A program made the translations under genes and the position numbers. Under the pieces are notes generated by a model that was not told where the DNA came from, searched no databases, and saw only the letters and a program-made list of their open reading frames with translations. Below, in pieces: positions 29,934-35,567 of a DNA stretch of 48,991 nt. Source of the stretch: Archaeoglobales archaeon (lineage in GTDB: Archaea > Halobacteriota > Archaeoglobi > Archaeoglobales > Archaeoglobaceae); contig QMZE01000003.1 in NCBI GenBank assembly GCA_003663025.1, positions 1-48,991 on the forward strand, given 5' to 3'. Numbering within the stretch: the stretch's first letter is position 1; each line of letters opens with the position of its first letter.

Positions 29934-30373
29934 AGATGCCGAGACCTAAGAAAGAGGAGCCTATGAGCTTAACAACGGTTTATATCCCGACGAAAGCTCT
30001 GGAGTGGATAAGGACGAACAGCAGGTCGATAGCAGGGTTCATCAGAGAGGCTGTGGTCGAGAAGATAGAGCGTGAGCAGAGCTACCAAGCTCAGATAGAG
30101 AAGCTCGAAAAGGAGATCCAGGAGCTGAACGACAGGATAAAGTTCAAGAGGATGAAGCTTGAAGAGTTGAGGAAGAAGAAAGAAGAGTACGAGAGGCAAC
30201 AGCGCCTGATGGAGCTTAGGGAGAGGATAGCGACCGCGATAGTCAACATCCACTACACCGACTACTTGGAGTGCGCAAGGGATTTAAGGGAGCTGGGCAG
30301 AGATATGGAGTGGGAAGAGTGGCGAGACCTAGTTAAATCGGTATGGGATGAGGTGAGGATAAACGGATTCTGA
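29930..30373 (+). CDS. Ribbon-helix-helix DNA-binding protein with coiled coil
   Basis: 147 residues. The N-terminal region (LTTVYIPTKALEWIRTNS, IAGFIREAVVEKI) matches a ribbon-helix-helix fold; a long coiled coil (residues 45-95) follows, then a short C-terminal domain. RHH proteins bind palindromic operators as dimers, so this is a leading candidate for the factor recognising the 32-bp palindromes. The G8 tract before its ATG acts as SD. Confidence 0.74.
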   Translation: MKMPRPKKEEPMSLTTVYIPTKALEWIRTNSRSIAGFIREAVVEKIEREQSYQAQIEKLEKEIQELNDRIKFKRMKLEELRKKKEEYERQQRLMELRERIATAIVNIHYTDYLECARDLRELGRDMEWEEWRDLVKSVWDEVRINGF

Positions 30374-30389
30374 TTCTGAGGAGTGGTCT

Positions 30390-31055
30390 CTGTACAGGAT
30401 CTGGGTTACAGACCTCGGAACTTGTCCTCGTAGGATACAGCTGAGGTATCAGGAGGTTGAGATGCTTCCACCGCACTTCTACCAGCTCAAGGGCGAGATT
30501 ACACACGAAGCTATTGAACAAATACTGAGAGGCGAAGAGCCAACCATAGAAGCAGACGAGGAAGTGAAGCGGGAGGTGGAGAAGCCCTTGTCCAACTTTC
30601 AGAAGTGGCTTGAGTCTACGGAGCTAGACATATCTGGTGCACAGTACGAGCTGAAGCTTGAGATGCCCGTGCCTCTCTCAACTCCGAACAGCGAGGAGTA
30701 CGTCTTAGTCGGCAAGCTTGATCTGATCACTCCGAACCTCATCATAGACTTCAAGACCGGTACGGCTCAGAGGAGGAAGGAGCACAAGATCCAGCTCGTT
30801 GCATATAAGATATTAGCCGAGCACAACAAAGTGGCCAAAGATCCGAGACTGGTCAACGTCTTTCTTGGAGGCAAAGAGCCGAAGGAGGTCGAGTACACGA
30901 ACGAGGAGATCAGGAAGGTCGAATCCGAGTTCTACGATCTGGTGAACGAGCACGTGGGGATGCTCGAGGCGATAAAGAGGGGCATGAAGATGCCGTGCCA
31001 GATCAGCTTTAAATGTGTTTACTGTCCTTTCGTCCACATATGCAGGGGGTATTGA
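30390..31055 (+). CDS. Cas4-like PD-(D/E)XK exonuclease with Fe-S cysteines, CTG start
   Basis: About 221 residues. The nuclease core shows VGKLDLI and IIDFKTGTAQ (the D and DxK motif) plus QLVAYKIL. The C-terminus has CVYCPFVHIC. The matching N-terminal cysteine is CPRRIQL at 30423, upstream of the first ATG at 30462, so translation must begin earlier. The frame has no ATG/GTG/TTG back to its stop at 30360; CTG 30390 sits six bases after GAGGAG. Cas4-type enzymes are 5'-3' exonucleases that prepare ends for recombination. Confidence 0.8.
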   Translation: MYRIWVTDLGTCPRRIQLRYQEVEMLPPHFYQLKGEITHEAIEQILRGEEPTIEADEEVKREVEKPLSNFQKWLESTELDISGAQYELKLEMPVPLSTPNSEEYVLVGKLDLITPNLIIDFKTGTAQRRKEHKIQLVAYKILAEHNKVAKDPRLVNVFLGGKEPKEVEYTNEEIRKVESEFYDLVNEHVGMLEAIKRGMKMPCQISFKCVYCPFVHICRGY

Positions 31056-31056
31056 G

Positions 31057-31194
31057 ATGGATAAGAAAGTAATACTGCACGGAGAACTTTCCAGACTGCT
31101 GTACAGATTGGGTCATTCAGACCCATCTGAAATAAACCACATAGTCTCGAAGATGGTCGATGCGTATTTCAGAGCGAAGGAGGAGATCGGATGA
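31057..31194 (+). CDS. Small helical protein
   Basis: 45 residues from ATG 31057, right after the Cas4-like gene. Sequence such as HGELSRLLYRLGHSDPSEIN suggests two helices. It ends with an SD for the next ATG (31191), which overlaps its stop. Function unknown. Confidence 0.6.
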   Translation: MDKKVILHGELSRLLYRLGHSDPSEINHIVSKMVDAYFRAKEEIG

Positions 31195-31379
31195 AGCTGA
31201 AACGTGTGCTCTGGATGGCTTTCGGGATACTCGTGACCCCAGCGATCCTCTATCTTACACTTATGCGGGCATTGTACAACCACCTGCAGGCGAGACGCAT
31301 CATCAAGAGAGTGGCGAAGAGCAATAATCCAAAGGATCGCCTCATAAGATTCCTCGTCTATAAGATATTCGGGATGTGA
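31191..31379 (+). CDS. Small membrane protein
   Basis: 62 residues from ATG 31191. One hydrophobic helix (MAFGILVTPAILYLTLM) followed by a basic amphipathic tail. Single-pass membrane protein of unknown role. Confidence 0.65.
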   Translation: MKLKRVLWMAFGILVTPAILYLTLMRALYNHLQARRIIKRVAKSNNPKDRLIRFLVYKIFGM

Positions 31380-31383
31380 TGCA

Positions 31384-31668
31384 GTGAACCCTCTATTCCA
31401 CCTTATTCGCTACAGGATCATAAAGCTGTTACTAATACGTCAGCCAATTAGCTGTAAAGAAGTAGCTGAAACTTTGGACATAGATGAAGAGACTGCATCG
31501 TTCCACTTGGCGAAGCTCGATATAGAGAAATTGGTGATAAGCGAGATAAGGGAGAACGAGAAATACTACAGGCTCAACGAAAATGAGCTCTTCCTATGCT
31601 TGGAAGAAGCTCAGGACGAGATCAGGAAGATGATTAGAAAGCTTTATATGAACAAGGACAGGAGGTGA
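31384..31668 (+). CDS. ArsR-like winged-helix transcription regulator
   Basis: 94 residues from GTG 31384. LIRYRIIKLLLIRQPISCKE then VAETLDIDEETASFHLAKLD gives an ArsR/HTH_20 winged helix with recognition helix TASFHLAKL, and NEKYYRLNE as the wing. No metal-binding cysteines of classical ArsR are evident. It is a second candidate for controlling viral promoters. Confidence 0.78.
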   Translation: MNPLFHLIRYRIIKLLLIRQPISCKEVAETLDIDEETASFHLAKLDIEKLVISEIRENEKYYRLNENELFLCLEEAQDEIRKMIRKLYMNKDRR

Positions 31669-31672
31669 AATA

Positions 31673-31861
31673 TTGAAGATACTGAACGATAAAGAGCTGG
31701 AGGGAATCTTTGAGATGCTCCAAGAAGTGAAGGACAGGATAGGCATAGTGAGGGACCACCTGTTCGACCTCAAACACAACCTCATGGCTTATCATTTGAG
31801 CGATGCACTCAAGATGATCGACGAAGTGGAGGACATATTGTTCAGCGAAGAAGAAAGATAA
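31673..31861 (+). CDS. Small acidic helical protein
   Basis: 62 residues from TTG 31673, with SD GGAGG upstream. Amphipathic helices (LEGIFEMLQEVKDRIGIV; DALKMIDEVEDILFSEE). Coupled to the upstream regulator; function unknown. Confidence 0.66.
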   Translation: MKILNDKELEGIFEMLQEVKDRIGIVRDHLFDLKHNLMAYHLSDALKMIDEVEDILFSEEER

Positions 31862-31877
31862 AGAGGCGGGAATGTAG

Positions 31878-32028
31878 GTGGGCCAGCAAGCCCCGAGAAG
31901 AGCCACTTGCAACGACCCGCTCATTACGAGTGGTGCGGACGGCAGCTCCGTTGCGCAAACAACTAGCTCTTCCTCCTTGCGAGCGGGAAGGAGGATAGGG
32001 GCAGGCTCACCGATCCTAGAGCCTCAGA
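31878..32028 (+). ncRNA. GC-rich stretch with several stem-loops, possible structured RNA
   Basis: The region is richer in C and CG dinucleotides than its neighbours. It can form TTGCAACG with CGTTGCGCAA, an inner CCGCTC/GAGTGG hairpin with loop ATTAC, and an 8-bp stem TCCTCCTT/AAGGAGGA. A GTG-started frame spans it (31878-32093), but its Ser/Arg/Ala-rich product lacks an SD and is unlike the virus's other proteins. I favour an RNA or leader function over coding. It is not a recognisable tRNA. Confidence 0.35.
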
Positions 32029-32232
32029 GTGAGGGTGCTGTGCTTGCTAAAGCTAGCCGTGACAATATGGTTCGCACTTGTGCTGTGTGCTGAGGCGGTG
32101 AATATGGTCTACAGAATGATAACAGAGAGGGATCGAAAGGGCACGTGGAAGGAGGATGCGCTGTCGAGCTTTATATCAGCTGTGGTGCACGCAGTGTTCC
32201 TGACTTGGATGCTGATAAGGTGGTGGATTTGA
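32029..32232 (+). CDS. Small membrane protein with two hydrophobic helices
   Basis: 67 residues from GTG 32029 (GTG 32035 possible). Hydrophobic segments LCLLKLAVTIWFALVLCAEA and ISAVVHAVFLTWMLIRWWI flank a charged loop. Holin-like in layout, but any small membrane protein would look similar. Confidence 0.6.
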   Translation: MRVLCLLKLAVTIWFALVLCAEAVNMVYRMITERDRKGTWKEDALSSFISAVVHAVFLTWMLIRWWI

Positions 32233-32234
32233 AG

Positions 32235-32396
32235 ATGGAGCTGTTGATATGGGAGAGACCCAAGAATACTTCGGAGAGCGATAGACTCGTTGAGTTGAGG
32301 TAGTGCCCGCTAGTGCAGAGCTTCATAGATGCGGTCAGATGCACCAACTGTCCGTACGCTAAAGATACGTCGGGAGAGTGCGGGTATGACTGTTAA
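32235..32396 (+). pseudogene. Small Cys-rich gene with an in-frame amber codon
   Basis: An ATG frame (MELLIWERPKNTSE...) runs 22 codons to TAG at 32301. It then continues in the same frame with CPLVQSFIDAVRCTNCPYA and CGYDC to TAA 32394. The downstream part has the four-plus cysteines of a small zinc-binding type, and the first of them comes immediately after the TAG. A GTG at 32313 could start a shorter product but would lose that Cys. TAG is a normal stop elsewhere in this genome. So this is a nonsense mutation, an RNA read-through site or a sequencing error. Confidence 0.5.
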
Positions 32397-32730
32397 GAAG
32401 TACCGGATCACTACCAAAGACCTCGATGTAGAGGTTGAAGCTGAGAGCAGAGAGGACGCCATACGCAACTTCTTCAGACTTCTGAAGGTGCTCTGGCACG
32501 AGTGGAAGGATAAGATAGGGCAGATAGCGTCGGTGCACGATGAGGGAGAGGAGTATCCGTTCAGATTAGTTCCGAGCCTCTACAACATGGGTCTGATAGA
32601 TGAGGAGACAGCTGTGGCAAACCTGCTGAGAGTATTCGAAGAACAGCCAACACCTGAGGCTATAAGCGACGCTAAGACCATGCTCTGGGTACTGGCTGAA
32701 GTAGACAGGTGGATGACAGAGGATGAGTGA
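32386..32730 (+). CDS. Unknown protein
   Basis: 114 residues from ATG 32386; the longer frame from 32329 overlaps the Cys-rich gene in another frame and lacks an SD. An N-terminal KKYRITTKDLDVEVEAESRE beta segment is followed by helices. No family recognised. Overlaps the next ATG by a few bases. Confidence 0.7.
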   Translation: MTVKKYRITTKDLDVEVEAESREDAIRNFFRLLKVLWHEWKDKIGQIASVHDEGEEYPFRLVPSLYNMGLIDEETAVANLLRVFEEQPTPEAISDAKTMLWVLAEVDRWMTEDE

Positions 32731-32962
32731 AGAAGCCCACAACGAGGTATTAGACCTCTTAACTAAAGCATGGCTGAGATCTATAGACTCGGGAGACTAC
32801 TACCTGATAGGCGAGGACTTGGAGAGGCTCATACTGAAGCTCAGACCGCCTTATCTGCCGTGCATGAGGTGCGGTAGGAGGATGTCCTGGCTTAAATATC
32901 ATATCAGACAGGGCGTGTGCATGGAGTGCGCTGAAGAAATGTCTAAGGAGGCAGATGACTGA
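32723..32962 (+). CDS. Zinc-finger protein
   Basis: 79 residues from ATG 32723. The C-terminal CMRCGRRMSWLKYH...CMEC is a probable zinc site. The helical N-terminus is acidic. Stop overlaps the next ATG (32962). Confidence 0.7.
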   Translation: MSEEAHNEVLDLLTKAWLRSIDSGDYYLIGEDLERLILKLRPPYLPCMRCGRRMSWLKYHIRQGVCMECAEEMSKEADD

Positions 32963-33135
32963 TGGGAGAGAGTCCGGCAATCAAAATGAGAGTATTTTCG
33001 AGAGCTCTCTCAGAAGCGGAGATCAAAGCGATATATGAAGGACGAATTAAGTCTCTCAGGTGCAGGCGGTGTGATCTCTGGTTTGTTAATAGGTCAGAAT
33101 TAATGATGCACATCTGGGAGGTGCATAGGAGGTGA
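32962..33135 (+). CDS. C2H2 zinc-finger protein
   Basis: 57 residues from ATG 32962. CRRCDLWFVNRSELMMHIW then EVH gives a C-x2-C-x12-H-x4-H finger, the classical C2H2 arrangement. Such single-finger proteins are frequent in archaeal viruses, where they often act as transcription factors. It is coupled to both neighbours by overlapping start and stop codons. Confidence 0.75.
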   Translation: MGESPAIKMRVFSRALSEAEIKAIYEGRIKSLRCRRCDLWFVNRSELMMHIWEVHRR

Positions 33136-33374
33136 AGCTTCCCGAAGACAAATGGGTGTGGGTGGCGTGGGGCTGGAGCCCATACGGTGAGAATGTGGAG
33201 ATTGTGTCGGACAGGTTCGATGTAGATCTGCTGAAGTGCAGGTGCCCTCAGTGTGGCTCCCGCGACGTTATGGTTCTAGAGGAAGAAAATGCAGTGCTCA
33301 TCATCTGCAGGAGCTGTGGAAAGAGAACCGCCTGTTCGAGAAAGCAGCTCTTGGAGGATGAGATGTGCCGATAG
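33132..33374 (+). CDS. Zinc-ribbon protein
   Basis: 80 residues from GTG 33132. CPQCGSRDVMVL and CRSCGKRTAC form a zinc ribbon after a short beta-rich N-terminus (WVWVAWGWSPYGE). A pyrimidine-rich T-tract (CATCCTTTTTCCTC) follows the gene and may be a terminator. Confidence 0.73.
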   Translation: MKLPEDKWVWVAWGWSPYGENVEIVSDRFDVDLLKCRCPQCGSRDVMVLEEENAVLIICRSCGKRTACSRKQLLEDEMCR

Positions 33375-33470
33375 CTCTCCTCATCCTTTTTCCTCATCAT
33401 CTTACCATTCGACTATTCCCATCCGAACGACATGCCCCCATCCGAGAAGTACAGGCAGGAGTGTGGGTAA

Positions 33471-33617
33471 ATGATCGAAATAAAGAAGTCAGGCGTGTAC
33501 TGGGAAGTAATAAAGGACGGACACCTGTTCTGTCTATGCAGGACTAAAGAGCTCGCCGAAGAAGTAAAGGAGGATCTCAGGAAGATTGAGAGAAGTCTGG
33601 ACAAGAAAAGGCGCTAG
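33471..33617 (+). CDS. Small protein
   Basis: 48 residues from ATG 33471. It begins MIEIKKSGVYWEVIKDGHLF and ends with a basic helix. Function unknown. The SD is weak; support comes mainly from codon use and spacing. Confidence 0.58.
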   Translation: MIEIKKSGVYWEVIKDGHLFCLCRTKELAEEVKEDLRKIERSLDKKRR

Positions 33618-33624
33618 GATAACG

Positions 33625-33804
33625 ATGCACAGAGCCACTAGAGAGCTGAAGTGCGATGGAGATTGCGGTTTTTATATTCAACCTAACGGGTATTATGTCG
33701 AGGTCAATACGCCTATTGAGACCAAGCTTGGGATCACTTATATAACTAAGAGGTACTGTTTAGAGTGCTGGAAAGTGTATAAGCACGAGTACTTGAGGGA
33801 GTGA
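33625..33804 (+). CDS. Small cysteine-containing protein
   Basis: 59 residues from ATG 33625; TTG 33586 would extend it by 13 codons into the upstream gene. CDGDCGFYI and YCLECWKVY provide four cysteines for a zinc site. One base separates it from the next gene. Function unknown. Confidence 0.68.
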   Translation: MHRATRELKCDGDCGFYIQPNGYYVEVNTPIETKLGITYITKRYCLECWKVYKHEYLRE

Positions 33805-33805
33805 T

Positions 33806-34327
33806 ATGCCACGCAAGAAGTCTCACTCAAGGCTCGGCAAGACATTTGAGTACGAGGTATCGAGATCATTAAAAGCTTTTAAGAACAGGCATCCCAACAC
33901 GTTCTTCTGGCACAGACTGAGCGACACCATGAGCTACATTCAAGTACCGAATGTGGTAATACCCAAGCAACCCGGAGACTTCATAGCGCTCTACAGAGGC
34001 ATGTTCTACCTCATCGAGTGCAAGTCCATGCACGTCGACAGGTTTGACATGGACCACCTGCTACCTCACCAGAGAGAGGGGTTAGCACAAGTAGTGAAAG
34101 CTGGAGGAAGAGGAGTCTTATTGTTCAGCTTCAGGAAGAAAAGGCCTGTAGCATGCTATGCGGTCCACTACTTCGATTACAAAGTCCTCGAAGATGCGCT
34201 GAGGGGAGAGAGAAAGAGCATACCGAGAGATGCACTTGAGAGGATAGGAATTAAGCTTGACAGGATACCTCGCGTAGGATGGGATCTCTCTAAGGTATTT
34301 ATACCCAGAACGAGAATAAAGGAGTGA
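33806..34327 (+). CDS. Holliday junction resolvase-like nuclease (Hjc/RecU type)
   Basis: 173 residues. GKTFEYEVSRSLKA provides the first Glu, PGDFIALYRG the Asp and FYLIECKSMH the ExK of the PD-(D/E)XK resolvase fold, in the order found in archaeal Hjc and RecU-type enzymes. It would resolve branched viral DNA before packaging. It ends the replication/recombination operon. Confidence 0.8.
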   Translation: MPRKKSHSRLGKTFEYEVSRSLKAFKNRHPNTFFWHRLSDTMSYIQVPNVVIPKQPGDFIALYRGMFYLIECKSMHVDRFDMDHLLPHQREGLAQVVKAGGRGVLLFSFRKKRPVACYAVHYFDYKVLEDALRGERKSIPRDALERIGIKLDRIPRVGWDLSKVFIPRTRIKE

Positions 34328-34333
34328 TGAGAT

Positions 34334-34639
34334 ATGAGAGAAGCAGAGATAGATAAGCTGATAAGGAGCAAGCCCAACGTCTTGAGCTGGAGAGACGACC
34401 TGACGAAGGTGAAGAACGGAAGGGACACAGGCGAACCTTGTATTACGGTGTTCGTTGCGAGGAAAGTAAAGGCATCGGAGCTCAGACCAGACGAGCTGAT
34501 ACCTCCAGAGATAGACGGTAAGAAGACAGACGTGGTGGAGCTCGCACCAGAGGACTTTGAAATAGGAGAAACTAAAGTTGGCAAACTACCTCCCAGCGTT
34601 CAGAAGAGGATAGCGGGAGGAGTGAAGGACTTTGAGTAG
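34334..34639 (+). CDS. Companion of the cysteine protease (propeptide- or chaperone-like)
   Basis: 101 residues from ATG 34334. The segment RDTGEPCITVFVARKV, then SELRPDELIPPEIDGKKTDV, resembles a small domain often found next to serine proteases in prokaryotes, where it precedes the catalytic domain. Here it is a separate gene translationally coupled to the papain-like gene. It may act as propeptide, inhibitor or folding aid. Confidence 0.65.
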   Translation: MREAEIDKLIRSKPNVLSWRDDLTKVKNGRDTGEPCITVFVARKVKASELRPDELIPPEIDGKKTDVVELAPEDFEIGETKVGKLPPSVQKRIAGGVKDFE

Positions 34640-35318
34640 AGCTGACTGGAGGAAGTACTGCCCTCCGATAAGAGACCAGGGCGCATGTGGCTCCTGCACA
34701 GCATTTGGCACAATTGGAGTCATCGAAACGGTCTTGAGAAAGCTCGGTAAAGAAGTGGATTTATCGGAGGCTCACTTGTTCTTCTGCGGAGGAGGAAGTT
34801 GCCAGTTCGGTGCATCACTCTATGATATATTAGACCAAGCTGAAAATGGGATATGCACCGAGAAGTGTTGGCCTTACGAGGCGAGACAGCAGAGGTGCAT
34901 ACCGTGCTGGAGGTGGCGGAAGGGTGCCTACAGAATCCGAACCTGGAAGAAGCTGATGGACGAAGAGGAGATCAAGGAGGTACTGAAGCGTAAACCGCTG
35001 GTATCAGTCATGGCCGTGTATCAGTCCTTCCTCCACTACAGGAGAGGAATCTATCATCCCCTCAAGAACGATCCCTTCGTGGGATTCCACTGCATAGCCG
35101 TGGTGGGATACGACGACGAGAAGCAAGCGTGGCTGATAAGGAACAGCTGGGGTGAGGAGTGGGGAATGAACGGTTATGCATGGGTAAAGTACGACACCTG
35201 TCTGATGTACGCTATGTACGAGCTCGAAGTGGATCCTCGGCCGATCGAGGAACCTCGATTCAGTCTCTTAGAGCTTTTAGTGAACTTTCTCATCCGAATC
35301 ATCCGTTGCCTACATTGA
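34632..35318 (+). CDS. Papain-family (C1A) cysteine protease
   Basis: 228 residues from TTG 34632, overlapping the upstream stop by eight bases. The oxyanion/catalytic segment IRDQGACGSCTAFG holds Gln and Cys; FHCIAVVGYDD holds the His; RNSWGEEWGMNGYAW holds the Asn. Additional cysteines (CQFG, CTEKCWPY, CIPCW) could form disulphides. No signal peptide is seen, but the end is hydrophobic (LLELLVNFLIRIIRC) and may attach to membrane. Targets are unknown: host proteins, lysis or capsid proteins are all possible. Its 3' end overlaps the convergent tail operon by nine bases. Confidence 0.87.
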   Translation: MSRADWRKYCPPIRDQGACGSCTAFGTIGVIETVLRKLGKEVDLSEAHLFFCGGGSCQFGASLYDILDQAENGICTEKCWPYEARQQRCIPCWRWRKGAYRIRTWKKLMDEEEIKEVLKRKPLVSVMAVYQSFLHYRRGIYHPLKNDPFVGFHCIAVVGYDDEKQAWLIRNSWGEEWGMNGYAWVKYDTCLMYAMYELEVDPRPIEEPRFSLLELLVNFLIRIIRCLH

Positions 35319-35567
35319 GTCTATGATTTCCCTCAAGACCGACTTTATATCTCCCGTCTCAAGCCTCCTTATGAGCTTCTCCTTCTCCTTCTTCTTGATC
35401 TGTTCTATGCACTCCTTTAGCTCTGCCTCGTCTCCCTCATAGTGAAGGGTGAATACTTCGTCGCCCGGATTCCTCTCTGCATACTCAACATCCACTCCAG
35501 CATCTCTCAGAGCCCTCAAAACCTGAGGGATCTTTTCAGGTCTTATCTTAATTCTCGTTCTTCTCAT
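35310..35567 (-). CDS. Small protein, last gene of the tail operon
   Basis: 85 residues from ATG 35567, which overlaps the hub gene stop (ATGA) behind GGAGG; a longer frame to 35624 lies within the upstream gene. N-terminal RTRIKIRPEKIPQVLRAL and DEVFTLHYEGDEAELKE suggest a small alpha/beta fold; the rest is a charged helix. Function unknown. Confidence 0.72.
   Translation of the reverse strand: MRRTRIKIRPEKIPQVLRALRDAGVDVEYAERNPGDEVFTLHYEGDEAELKECIEQIKKKEKEKLIRRLETGDIKSVLREIIDSM

Noticed and set aside
31878-32093. GTG frame encoding a Ser/Arg/Ala-rich 71-residue product
   Set aside because: Composition unlike other viral proteins, no SD at the right distance, and it overlaps the better membrane-protein frame.
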